Shown: piece after piece, positions 25,280 through 34,564 of the stretch
Layout: the number at the start of each line of letters is the position of its first letter
How positions within the stretch are numbered: the first letter of the stretch is position 1
Notes under the pieces: model-generated
Database searches by the model: none
What the model was told of the DNA's origin: nothing
Seen by the model: only the letters and a program-made list of their open reading frames with translations
Translations under genes and position numbers: made by a program
Source: Clostridium sp. SY8519
Lineage (GTDB): Bacteria > Bacillota > Clostridia > Lachnospirales > Lachnospiraceae
Reading direction: 5' to 3'
Length of the DNA: 64,000 nucleotides
NCBI RefSeq assembly: GCF_000270305.1
Contig: NC_015737.1
Span: 2,294,501 to 2,358,500 of the forward strand

Positions 25280-26122
25280 TCATTCGATGGTAAAACGCAG
25301 GCCGGCAGTAAGCGGAACCACACGGTCTCCCAGTTCCTCTTTCAGCCATTTCATGGCAATTGCGCCGGTACAGTGTCCGGTATAGATGCGCTGCAGTCCG
25401 CAGGACCGGATGCAGTCGGCCAGATTGCGGACTTCTTCCCGGCTATAGAGGCAGGCTTCCGCGCCGTGCTTTTTTGCGCGCATATGCAGGCCGCCGCAGA
25501 AGGCCAGAAGCGGCTGCTCCGGAAACTGCTGACGGACTTCCCGCAGGATCACTTCCAGTCCGCTGTGGGAACAGCTGTTGCAGATTACCAGTCCCTGATC
25601 CAGGCAGAAAACAAGGCTGAGTTCATGGGAAAAATCATCCGGAATCAGGCCGCCGTCTGACTGGCGAAAAAGATGGGCGCGCTGCGCAATGGTGGAGAGC
25701 CCGGGCGTAGAATGGGGCAGCAGCCAGATGCCATCGGCGATGGATACTGGTTCCCGTACCGCGAGAAACCGCTCTTTGTGGGAAAGAACAGAGGCCGGAA
25801 CGCCAATGGAGCGTGTGGAGCTGTCAGTATGAAAAAAGAATGGTCGGTCGTAGCCGTCAGCCGCGTAAACAGGAGCATACGCGTTTTGCGCAAAGAAAGT
25901 CGCCAGGCCGCCGCCGTGGTCGTAATGGCCGTGGGAAAGCACTGCGGTCTGCACCTGACCCAGATCGATGCCCATCTGCCGGGCGTTGCGGGCAAAACAG
26001 TCACTCTGACCGGCGTCCAGCAGGATACAGTGGTCTTTGTACCGGATCAGGAGACTGAGTCCGTGTTCGGCGGTAAGAGACGGATCTCCTGCAGTATTTT
26101 CAGTCAGTACGGTAATATTCAT
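25280..26122 (-). CDS. MBL-fold metallohydrolase
   Basis: The product has 280 residues, with ATG 26122 behind AAAGGGGG. The metal-binding signature LSHGHYDHGGG (HxHxDH) is intact, and later ligands appear as NSCSHSGLE, FCGGLHMR and YTGHCTG. The overall pattern resembles the archaeal/clostridial group annotated near RFA-P synthase-like β-lactamase-fold proteins, but the substrate cannot be assigned. It should be a soluble cytoplasmic hydrolase or oxygen-scavenger-like enzyme. It converges with the adhesin gene and diverges from addB. Confidence 0.85.
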   Translation of the reverse strand: MNITVLTENTAGDPSLTAEHGLSLLIRYKDHCILLDAGQSDCFARNARQMGIDLGQVQTAVLSHGHYDHGGGLATFFAQNAYAPVYAADGYDRPFFFHTDSSTRSIGVPASVLSHKERFLAVREPVSIADGIWLLPHSTPGLSTIAQRAHLFRQSDGGLIPDDFSHELSLVFCLDQGLVICNSCSHSGLEVILREVRQQFPEQPLLAFCGGLHMRAKKHGAEACLYSREEVRNLADCIRSCGLQRIYTGHCTGAIAMKWLKEELGDRVVPLTAGLRFTIE

Positions 26123-26267
26123 AAATGCCCCCTTTCAGATGTCACAGTTTCTGGCTTTATCATAGCACAGCCGGCAGGCGGATGAAATATTCCCGGTGTG
26201 TATTTACTTTTCCTGTTTCCACTTTATAATTGAAGATAGTTGACACGACAGAGAAAGGACAGATCGT

Positions 26268-29200
26268 ATGGCACTCAGATACATTGTGGGAAGCTCCGGA
26301 AGCGGAAAATCGGATTACCTGTACCGGGAACTGCTGGCACAGGCAGATCAGAATCCGGATCGGAATTTTTATCTTATTGTTCCGGAACAGTTTACAATGC
26401 AGACACAGAAAGAGCTGGTCCGGCGAGCAGAACAGCACGTTATAATGAATATTGATGTGGTGAGCTTTGAGCGTCTGGCGTTTCGGATTTTTGAAGAAAC
26501 AGGCAGAACGCAGAAGATTCTGGAGGATACCGGAATCCGCCTGATTCTGCGCAAACTGGCCCAGGAACAGAAGGAAAATCTTACGGTATTCCGGGCGAAT
26601 ATCGGACGGATGGGCTATATTGACCAGATGAAATCCATGCTGTCGGAACTGGTGCAGTACGGCGTCACACCGGAAGATCTGCGTGAGATTATCGACAAGA
26701 TGCAGCAAGCGGACGGACTGAAGGATAAGCTGCAGGATGTACTGGTGCTGTATCAGACCTTTGAGGATTATCTGTCCGGTCATTATATTACCGCGGAGCA
26801 TCTGCTGGACGCGCTGTATGATACCGTGGGGGAATCCGATCACCTGCGGCAGGCGGTGCTGGCCTTTGACGGATTTACCGGATTTACGCCGGTACAGATG
26901 AAACTCATGGGTCGGCTGATGGAGACGGTTTCAGAGATCTGGCTGACGGTGACCTTCGATCTGCGGGAAAATCTGCTGTCCGAAAATCATGTGGAAGAAT
27001 TGTTTTACATGAGCCGCCGGATGGTTCAGGGAATGAACCGGTCCGCGCAGGAAACGGGGTTTGAAATTGGGGAGCCGGTATGGCGGAACCGGCCGGAACA
27101 GACACGCTTTCAGGAGAATCCCGCCCTGCGCTTTCTGGAGCACAATCTGTTCCGCAAACAGGTGCAGCCCTTTGCCGGTGATGTGTCTGACAGCGTGAGC
27201 ATCAAGGTCTGCTCCAATCCCAGGGAGGAACTGGAGCAGGCGGCGGCTGCTATCCTGAAAATGCTGCAGGAGGATGAACAGCTGCGCTATAGGGATTTTG
27301 CCGTGGTCAGCGCGGATGTGACCCGTTATGAGCTGTACGCGGAACGGGTATTCGGGCGGTATGGAATTCCCTATTTTACCGACAGGAAGCGCAGCGCCGT
27401 GTACCATCCGCTGACCGAGCTGGTACGGGCGCTTCTGGAGGTTGTGGAAACAGATTATTCCAGGGACAGCATTTTCCGGCTGCTGCATACCGGCCTTACC
27501 GATCTGCCGGAAGAAGACAGGGATCTGCTGGATAATTATGTCACAGCCCGCGGTATCCGCGGGCACAGGAGATGGAATGAGATGTTTCGGGTGGCTATGC
27601 GGAGAAACCGCAGAATCCAGACCCTGCCGGAAAAAGAGGAGGAGCGGCGCAAAGCAGAGGAACTCCTGGCCTTAAACGCTTCCCGCAAATACATTGCCGG
27701 ACTGACAGAGCCGCTGTATCAGGCGTTTCACAGCGGGGAGGCAACGGTGCGGGAAATCTGCACCTGTCTGTACCAGATTCTGACGGAGCTTCGGGTGGAA
27801 GAGAAGCTTTCTGCCCGGCAGGAAGAACTGGAGCGTCAGGACCGAAAGGAGGACGCGGCGATTTACGGACAGATCTATCAGACGTTTCTGGATCTGCTGG
27901 ATAAGTACGTGGATTTGCTGGGGGAGGAAATTCTGCCGGTGACAGAGTACACGGAAATCCTGGAAACCGGTCTGACCGGCGCCAGGATCGGTATGATTCC
28001 GCCGGGCAACGACTGTGTTCTTCTGGGGGATATGGAACGGACCCGTCTGGAGGGGGTCAAACATCTGTTTTTCCTTGGGGTCAATGACGGACTGGTTCCG
28101 AAAATCGGCGTGGGCGGAGGCATCCTGTCACAGTATGACCGGGAAAAGCTGCGGGAAACATACGGCCTGGTACTGTCTCCCACCGAGCGGGAAGCCGTAT
28201 TTATTCAGCGGTTTTACCTGTACTGGAGCCTGACAAAACCTTCTCGGGGACTTCATCTGTCCTACGCGCGCACAAACAGCGCCGGTGATGAAATACGTCC
28301 TTCTTATCTGATCGATGTGTTCCGGCAGCTGTATCCCCATCTGCAGGAACAGACCGTGACGGATACCTGCATGGGTGATCTGCTCTCTGCCGGTTCCGCG
28401 GTGGAGCAGTATATCCGTGGTCTGGAGCTGGCCCGGGAGGGACAGGTGCCGGAAGCATGGAAAGTGCTGCATCAGTGGTATATGAAAGAACCGGGCTGGA
28501 AAGACAGGATCCTTCCGCTGTATCAGGCGCGGTATCCGGTCCGGCACCGGAAGAATCTGACACCGCAGACCGCCTGGTCCGTTTACGGCACCGGTATCCG
28601 TGGTTCTGTGACCCGTCTGGAAAGTTATGCCCGCTGTCCCTATGCCCATTTTCTGGAATACGGTCTGAAGCTGGGAGAACGGGAAACCGCGGAATTGAAA
28701 GCCACGGATTTGGGAAGCCTGAATCATGAAATTCTGTTCCGGTATTCGGAAAAAGTTACCCGGCAGAACAGCTGGTATACGATTCTTCCGGAAGAAAGTG
28801 AGGCTCTGCTGCTGGAAAGCATCCGGGAAGCGGAACTGGCCAGAAAAGATACAGCCCTGTATGACAGTGCCAGAAATGAATACCGGCTGACTATGGTGCG
28901 GCGTACGCTGCATACTGTAGTGGACACAATCCACGCCCAGGTAAAAGCAGGTATTCTGGAGCCGGTATGGTATGAACGCACCTTTCACATAACCCGGCGG
29001 CTGCAGAGCGCGGCGGAACAGCTTCCGGAAAAGGCGCAGCTGCAGCTCTACGGGGTAATTGACCGGATGGATCTGGCCCGACCGGAAGGAAGACCGGGAG
29101 AGCAGCTTCTGCGGATTATTGATTATAAGTCCTCGAAGCGGGAGTTTGATCTGCAGGAATTTTACTATGGTCTGCAGCAGCAGCTGATCGTATATCTGGC

Positions 29201-29780
29201 AGCTGCGGAGGAACTCCTGCGCAGAGAATACCCGGATCAGAAAATTATCCCGGCGGGCGTCTTTTATTCACAGATGGATGATCCGGTCCTGGAGGATACC
29301 GGTCAGACAGCGGAGGAGATTCAGGAGGAAATCCGGGAAAAGCTGAAACTGCAGGGACTGGTAAACCGGGATGTTTTTACCTCTATGGACAGGGAAATGG
29401 AAGAAGGAAAGCAGACTTCCCGGGTCATCCCGGTATCCATAAACAAAAACGGCCTGCCCAGCAAACGGTCGGACAGGGTACTGACCAGCCCGGAAGATTT
29501 TGAGGCGCTTACGGCATACAGCCGCAGACAGATGAATCGGTTCGGCGCCGAAATTCTCGGGGGGCACATTGAGGTGGCGCCCTATCATATGGACAAAAAA
29601 ACAGGATGTGATTACTGTATTTACAGCAGTATCTGCGGATTTGACCCGCGGCGGGCAGAAGACGGCTATCGGGAGCTGGAGCAGATGCAGGATGAGGAGA
29701 TCTGGACACGGATCAGAGAAGCAGCGGAGGATAAGACACAGGCATGGGAACAGAGTGGACAGAAGAACAGCGCAAAGTAA
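26268..29780 (+). CDS. addB: ATP-dependent helicase-nuclease AddAB, subunit AddB
   Basis: The product has 1170 residues, normal for AddB. It has a Walker A motif at residues 8-15 (GSSGSGKS) and an iron-sulfur cluster fold formed by one N-side Cys (about residue 790, ARCPYAHFLEY) and three C-terminal Cys (1114, 1117, 1123). A RecB-type nuclease motif, IIDYKSSKREF, lies between them. With AddA it processes double-strand breaks and recognises Chi in Firmicutes. Its last 37 bases overlap addA, which indicates coupled translation. Confidence 0.96.
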   Translation: MALRYIVGSSGSGKSDYLYRELLAQADQNPDRNFYLIVPEQFTMQTQKELVRRAEQHVIMNIDVVSFERLAFRIFEETGRTQKILEDTGIRLILRKLAQEQKENLTVFRANIGRMGYIDQMKSMLSELVQYGVTPEDLREIIDKMQQADGLKDKLQDVLVLYQTFEDYLSGHYITAEHLLDALYDTVGESDHLRQAVLAFDGFTGFTPVQMKLMGRLMETVSEIWLTVTFDLRENLLSENHVEELFYMSRRMVQGMNRSAQETGFEIGEPVWRNRPEQTRFQENPALRFLEHNLFRKQVQPFAGDVSDSVSIKVCSNPREELEQAAAAILKMLQEDEQLRYRDFAVVSADVTRYELYAERVFGRYGIPYFTDRKRSAVYHPLTELVRALLEVVETDYSRDSIFRLLHTGLTDLPEEDRDLLDNYVTARGIRGHRRWNEMFRVAMRRNRRIQTLPEKEEERRKAEELLALNASRKYIAGLTEPLYQAFHSGEATVREICTCLYQILTELRVEEKLSARQEELERQDRKEDAAIYGQIYQTFLDLLDKYVDLLGEEILPVTEYTEILETGLTGARIGMIPPGNDCVLLGDMERTRLEGVKHLFFLGVNDGLVPKIGVGGGILSQYDREKLRETYGLVLSPTEREAVFIQRFYLYWSLTKPSRGLHLSYARTNSAGDEIRPSYLIDVFRQLYPHLQEQTVTDTCMGDLLSAGSAVEQYIRGLELAREGQVPEAWKVLHQWYMKEPGWKDRILPLYQARYPVRHRKNLTPQTAWSVYGTGIRGSVTRLESYARCPYAHFLEYGLKLGERETAELKATDLGSLNHEILFRYSEKVTRQNSWYTILPEESEALLLESIREAELARKDTALYDSARNEYRLTMVRRTLHTVVDTIHAQVKAGILEPVWYERTFHITRRLQSAAEQLPEKAQLQLYGVIDRMDLARPEGRPGEQLLRIIDYKSSKREFDLQEFYYGLQQQLIVYLAAAEELLRREYPDQKIIPAGVFYSQMDDPVLEDTGQTAEEIQEEIREKLKLQGLVNRDVFTSMDREMEEGKQTSRVIPVSINKNGLPSKRSDRVLTSPEDFEALTAYSRRQMNRFGAEILGGHIEVAPYHMDKKTGCDYCIYSSICGFDPRRAEDGYRELEQMQDEEIWTRIREAAEDKTQAWEQSGQKNSAK

Positions 29781-32700
29781 TTGACCTGAGAAACCGAAGC
29801 ATGCTGGTATCGGCGGCTGCCGGTTCCGGCAAAACAGCGGTACTGGTGGAGCGGATCCTTTCCCGGGTTCTGGATCCGGAGCATCCGGTGGATATCGACA
29901 GGATTCTGGTCGTGACATTTACCAACGCGGCCGCGGCGCAGATGCGGGAAAGAATTCTCCGGTCCATGGAGCAGAAACTGGAGGAACATCCGGAGGATCA
30001 GCGCCTGCGGCGACAGACGACTCTGATCCACAATGCGCATATCGAGACCATTGACAGCTTCTGTCTGCAGGTGGTGCGCAGCCATTTTCACCGGATTGAC
30101 CTGGAGCCCGGCTTCCGTATCGCGGATCAGGGTGAGATCAAACTGATCAAAGGAGAAGTCTGTGATCGGGTCATGGAGTGGTTTTACGCGGAAAAAGACC
30201 CGGAATTTCTGACTTTCGCGGATAATTATTCCAGTGCCGGGAAAGACGAGGGAATCCAGAACATGATTCTGTCCCTCTATGAATATGCCAATTCCTATCC
30301 CTGGCCGGAGGAATGGCTGGAAAGCTGTCTGCAGTCCGGACGGGCGGATACGCTGGAAGAAATGGACGAAAAGCCCTGGATGCGTCAGTATATCGGCTTT
30401 TTTCGGCAGATGACCGAAGAATATCTGCAGACCATTGAGCAACTGCTGCGGATCTGCCGGGAGCCGGGAGGGCCGGATAAATATGAGGCCGCGCTGGAAA
30501 GTGACCGGACACAGCTTTCGGAACTGCTGGAACGGTCGGGCTATTCCGCGTGGCAGCAGGGGCTGAAGGAACTGACTTTTGCCAAACTGGGCAGATGCGG
30601 AAAAGAAACGGATCCGGAATGGAAAGACTATGTCAAAAATCAGCGGGACGCCTATAAAGAGGACATCCGCAGCCACTGGAAAAAATATTTTGCCGCAGAT
30701 CCGGAAGAGCAGAAAAACATACTGCAGGACACGGCAGAGATGCTTCAGGTACTGGTGCGTATGACCCGTTCCTTCGCGGAGGAATTCACAGCGGTGAAAC
30801 GGAAGAAAAATATCCTGGATTTTTCGGATATGGAACACTTTGCCCTGCAGATTCTGCTGACAGAAGAGGAGCATCAGCCCACAGAGATTGCCCGGGAATA
30901 TCAGGAACTGTTCGAAGAAATTATGATTGACGAGTACCAGGATTCCAATTATGTGCAGGAGGCCCTTCTGCAGGCGGTTTCCCGGGAATCCGACGGAGAA
31001 CAGAATGTATTTATGGTAGGGGACGTCAAGCAGAGTATTTACCGGTTCCGTATGGCACGCTCCGAGCTGTTTATGGAAAAATATCATACCTATCAGACAG
31101 CGAACAGTCCCCATCAGCGCATCGATCTCCACAAAAATTTCCGCAGCCGGCCCGAAGTGCTGGATTTCGCGAACCGGATTTTCGCGCGGGTGATGCGGGA
31201 AGATATCGGAAATATTACCTATGACCGGGAAGCGGCTCTGTATCCCGGCGGAAATTTCGCGGATGATCCGGCGGGAAATTACGACCCGGAAGTGATTCTG
31301 CTGGAAAAACAGAAAGGAATGGATGCAGCGGAATCCGAGGCCAGAGCAGCCGCGCTGAAGATCCGCCAGATGGTGGAGGAGCAGGTGATTGAGGGCCTGA
31401 CCTACGGAGATATCGTGATTCTGATGCGTTCCCCGAAAAAGTGGGCACCGATCTACCAGAGCGTCTTTGCGGATGCCGGAATCCCGTTCCTTGTAACTGC
31501 GGACAGCGGATATTTTTCCGCCAGGGAAGTACAGGTCCTGCTGGCATATCTGAAGATCCTGGACAATCCCATGCAGGATATCCCTCTGACCGTTTGCATG
31601 ACCGGATTTTTCGGAAAGTTTTCTTCGGATGATCTGGCCCGGATCAAAGCGGCTTATCCGTATCTGACTTTTGCGGAATCGGTCTTTGCCTATGGAGGGC
31701 GGATTTCCGACACCCTTACATCCAGAATTCCGGAGGAACTGTTCCTGCCGGCAGAAGAACCGGATCCGGAGCTGGCTGCCCGGATCGGAATATTTCTGGA
31801 TACACTTGAGATCTACCGGAGCCGTGTGCCGGACACCCCGATCCACCGCCTGATGGAGGAGATTATGCGGGAAACCGGGTATTATCAGTATCAGGCCGCG
31901 CTTCCTGCCGGCAGACGAAGGAAGGCCAATCTGGATATGCTTCTGGAGAAGGCGGTGGCGTATGAACAAACCAGTTATCAGGGACTGATGCATTTCAACC
32001 GTTATATCGAAGAACTGCATAAATATGAAGTAGACTTCGGTGAGGCGGAAACTGCCGAAACCCATGAAAACGCAGTGCATCTGTACAGCATCCACAAGAG
32101 CAAGGGACTGGAATTTCCTGTGGTTCTCCTGGGGCAGACCGGAAAAAAATTCAATACCAATGATCAGAAAGGGGATCTGATCCTGCATCCGGAATACGGC
32201 GCGGCACTGCGGTACCGGAACCGGGCGGAGCACCGGCGGCGGGACACGATTCTGAAAAATGCCCTGACCCTGGAAGAAAAACGGGACAGCCTGGGCGAGG
32301 AACTGCGGATTCTCTATGTGGCCCTGACAAGGGCGGAAAAAAAGGTAATTGTCATGGGAACACTGGAAAAACTTCCCGACGGGGAGAATGAGCCGGACCG
32401 GGAGGAAATGGGCATATTTTCCGGGGAAAGCCAGCCCCTGCCATTTGCGCAGCGGTTTTCCGCGGTCTGCTATATGGAGTGGGTGCTTGGCGCGATCCGG
32501 GGAGACGCTTCCTGCCACCGGGAAATCTGGAAACCGGAGGACCTGGATCAGATGGAAGCGCGGTACCGGTCTGCGGTCAGCCGGGAATCCGCCCGGATTC
32601 TGGAGGAGTCCTACGAAGGGGACCGAACCATGATGCAGGAGCTGGAACACCGGTTTGCCTGGAAGTATCCCTGGGCGGACCGCATGCTGCGCCGTCAGAA

Positions 32701-33379
32701 AGTATCTGTCTCTGACTTAAAGCACAGAGCCATGGCGGAGCAGATGCGTGCCTTTTCCGATGTGGATGAGCCGGAGCTCCTGCCGCAGAAAGAGCCGGAA
32801 CCGCATATTCCGGCATTTATTCAGGCGTCGGAAGAAAACGGAGGCGCCTTGTACGGAACGGCCATGCATCGGCTGCTGGAATGTATTGATTATACGGAAC
32901 TGCCAGAGACCGGGGATCTGTATGCGGTGCTGGAGGCTGTGGAGAAACAGATGGAAAACCTGTATGAAGCAGGCAGAATCGATGCGCAGATCAGAGCGCG
33001 GATTGACCGGAAGCGGGCAGCAGCCTTTTTCTGCACGGATCTGGCGCGCCGTATGCGCAGGGCTCAGCAGAAAGGCTGTCTGCACAGAGAACAGCCCTTT
33101 GTTATGTCGATCGAAGCGTTCCGGGTCTGGGAAGAGGCAGAAACTGAGGAAACCGTGCTGACCCAGGGAATTATCGATGCCTTCTGGGAGGAAGAAGACG
33201 GGATTGTGTTACTGGATTATAAAACGGACCGGGTATCGGATCCGGAAGAACTGCGGCAGCGTTATTCCACACAGCTGAAACTGTATCAGGAAGCCATCAG
33301 CCGCAGATATCACGGAAGCGCCGGCGTCAAGGAGACGCTGATTTATTCCTTTGCGCTGCAGACGGTGATCCCTTTGTGA
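29744..33379 (+). CDS. addA: ATP-dependent helicase-nuclease AddAB, subunit AddA
   Basis: The product has 1211 residues. This UvrD/Rep-type helicase has a Q-motif (WTEEQRKVID), Walker A at residues 24-31 (AAAGSGKT), Walker B around Asp396-Glu397 (IMIDEYQDSN), a VKQSIYRFR motif and LYVALTRAEKK near motif VI. The C-terminal RecB-family nuclease has VLLDYKTDRV with Asp1158 and Lys1160. It is the motor and one nuclease of the complex with AddB. ATG 29744 lies inside the addB end and is preceded by AGGATAAG. A very long antisense frame on the other strand is an artefact of codon bias. Confidence 0.97.
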   Translation: MGTEWTEEQRKVIDLRNRSMLVSAAAGSGKTAVLVERILSRVLDPEHPVDIDRILVVTFTNAAAAQMRERILRSMEQKLEEHPEDQRLRRQTTLIHNAHIETIDSFCLQVVRSHFHRIDLEPGFRIADQGEIKLIKGEVCDRVMEWFYAEKDPEFLTFADNYSSAGKDEGIQNMILSLYEYANSYPWPEEWLESCLQSGRADTLEEMDEKPWMRQYIGFFRQMTEEYLQTIEQLLRICREPGGPDKYEAALESDRTQLSELLERSGYSAWQQGLKELTFAKLGRCGKETDPEWKDYVKNQRDAYKEDIRSHWKKYFAADPEEQKNILQDTAEMLQVLVRMTRSFAEEFTAVKRKKNILDFSDMEHFALQILLTEEEHQPTEIAREYQELFEEIMIDEYQDSNYVQEALLQAVSRESDGEQNVFMVGDVKQSIYRFRMARSELFMEKYHTYQTANSPHQRIDLHKNFRSRPEVLDFANRIFARVMREDIGNITYDREAALYPGGNFADDPAGNYDPEVILLEKQKGMDAAESEARAAALKIRQMVEEQVIEGLTYGDIVILMRSPKKWAPIYQSVFADAGIPFLVTADSGYFSAREVQVLLAYLKILDNPMQDIPLTVCMTGFFGKFSSDDLARIKAAYPYLTFAESVFAYGGRISDTLTSRIPEELFLPAEEPDPELAARIGIFLDTLEIYRSRVPDTPIHRLMEEIMRETGYYQYQAALPAGRRRKANLDMLLEKAVAYEQTSYQGLMHFNRYIEELHKYEVDFGEAETAETHENAVHLYSIHKSKGLEFPVVLLGQTGKKFNTNDQKGDLILHPEYGAALRYRNRAEHRRRDTILKNALTLEEKRDSLGEELRILYVALTRAEKKVIVMGTLEKLPDGENEPDREEMGIFSGESQPLPFAQRFSAVCYMEWVLGAIRGDASCHREIWKPEDLDQMEARYRSAVSRESARILEESYEGDRTMMQELEHRFAWKYPWADRMLRRQKVSVSDLKHRAMAEQMRAFSDVDEPELLPQKEPEPHIPAFIQASEENGGALYGTAMHRLLECIDYTELPETGDLYAVLEAVEKQMENLYEAGRIDAQIRARIDRKRAAAFFCTDLARRMRRAQQKGCLHREQPFVMSIEAFRVWEEAETEETVLTQGIIDAFWEEEDGIVLLDYKTDRVSDPEELRQRYSTQLKLYQEAISRRYHGSAGVKETLIYSFALQTVIPL

Positions 33380-33475
33380 AAAGTTTCTGTTGAGAAGACG
33401 GTGCAGACTGAGTATAATGCATTTGTAAGAGGATGATACACAAATCCCGGTATGAAACGACCAGAGGAGAGAACC

Positions 33476-34081
33476 ATGAGAAAAGATGTCAGGATAATCC
33501 TAGCCAGCGGATCTCCGCGAAGGAAAGAGCTGTTAAAGCTTCTGGGCCTGGATTTTACAGTGCTTCCGGCGGAAGGGGAAGAGGAGACCCATGCGGAGGC
33601 TCCTGCGGACGTGGTACAGGATCTGGCGCTGCACAAGGCGCAGGAAGTCTGTGACCGGACAGCTGCAGAAGCAGGGACAGAGACGGAATCCGATGTTCTG
33701 GTGATCGGATCCGACACAGTGGTTGCCAGCGGCGGAACAATACTGGGCAAGCCTGTGGATGAAGCGGATGCTTACCGCATGCTTTCCATGCTTCAGAGCC
33801 GGGTGCATCAGGTGTACACCGGCGTGGCGCTTCTGGGACAGATCCGGGGCAGACAGGTGCGCCGGGTGTTTTACGAATCGGTGGATGTGACCTTTTACCC
33901 GATGGATGACCGGGAGATCCGGGATTATATCCATACCGGCGAACCGATGGACAAAGCCGGATCCTATGGGATCCAGGGCGGCGGCGGTCTGTTTGTAAAA
34001 TCCATCCGCGGCGATTACAATACCGTGGTCGGACTGCCGGCAGCCAGATTATATCAGGAACTGAAAGAAATTCTGCGGTAA
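33476..34081 (+). CDS. maf: Maf-family nucleoside triphosphate pyrophosphatase
   Basis: The product has 201 residues. ATG 33476 (MRKDVRIILASGSPRR) follows AGAGGAGAG; an in-frame ATG eight codons earlier lacks support. Family motifs are all present: SGSPRRKELL at the nucleotide pocket, VIGSDTVV with the catalytic acidic residue, GKP and GSYGIQG. Maf proteins hydrolyse non-canonical or pyrimidine nucleoside triphosphates to monophosphates and have been linked to septum control. It lies 96 bp downstream of addA, probably in the same transcript. Confidence 0.94.
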   Translation: MRKDVRIILASGSPRRKELLKLLGLDFTVLPAEGEEETHAEAPADVVQDLALHKAQEVCDRTAAEAGTETESDVLVIGSDTVVASGGTILGKPVDEADAYRMLSMLQSRVHQVYTGVALLGQIRGRQVRRVFYESVDVTFYPMDDREIRDYIHTGEPMDKAGSYGIQGGGGLFVKSIRGDYNTVVGLPAARLYQELKEILR

Positions 34082-34176
34082 TCATACGGATGCCGGATGC
34101 GCCGAATGTATGAAAACGCCTGGATACCGCGCAAACTGCACGAACATTTTTTATAATATTTTAGGGGGTATTTGAT

Positions 34177-34434
34177 ATGAATGAATATGATGATATGTGT
34201 CTGGAGACATTCCTGGAGAATCAGCTCCAGCTGCTGCCGGAGGAAGTGGCGCAGACACCGGAGGAAGCGGAGGAGTTTCTCGAGGAGTGCATGGCCACCG
34301 TCTGCGAAAACAAGCAGGAAGTATTAGCCTATTTCAAAGAAACCGGCGCGGACATCACGGGAGTCGATGATTTCGACAATGTGGCGGAAGTGTTCCCGCT
34401 TCCCGACGGACGTTATCTGATAGTAGAAGCTTAA
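34177..34434 (+). CDS. Small acidic protein of unknown function
   Basis: This is an 85-residue, strongly acidic soluble protein. It is predicted to be mostly helical in its first 60 residues (repeated EE-rich helices with Cys at positions 9, 38 and 43) and ends in a short strand-like segment, VFPLPDGRYLIVEA. ATG 34177 follows a good AGGGGG site; a TATAAT-like box at 34152-34157 lies close upstream. I do not recognise a family. It sits between maf and the convergent htpG. Confidence 0.7.
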   Translation: MNEYDDMCLETFLENQLQLLPEEVAQTPEEAEEFLEECMATVCENKQEVLAYFKETGADITGVDDFDNVAEVFPLPDGRYLIVEA

Positions 34435-34470
34435 ACGGTCTGCATAGAGAAAAATAATTGCCTGCAAAAA

Positions 34471-34542
34471 GCCCCTCCGCGGTGACAGTACCCTCTTCAC
34501 TGGACAAACCAGTAAGGAGAGTACCGTCACCGCGGAGGGGCC
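34471..34542. terminator. Very long bidirectional hairpin between convergent genes
   Basis: About 33 bp of stem (34471-34503 with 34509-34541), with four mismatches or wobbles and a 5-nt loop, starts GCCCCTCCGCGG. On the plus strand it is followed by CCTTTT; on the minus strand by GGGCTTTTTG. It terminates the small acidic gene and htpG. Confidence 0.85.
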
Positions 34543-34564
34543 TTTTCATTTCGGGCGTTCTGTT

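Noticed and set aside
29666..32650. 994-codon open frame antisense to addA
   Set aside because: It mirrors the strong codon bias of addA, has no recognisable domain and would cover a textbook helicase gene on the opposite strand.
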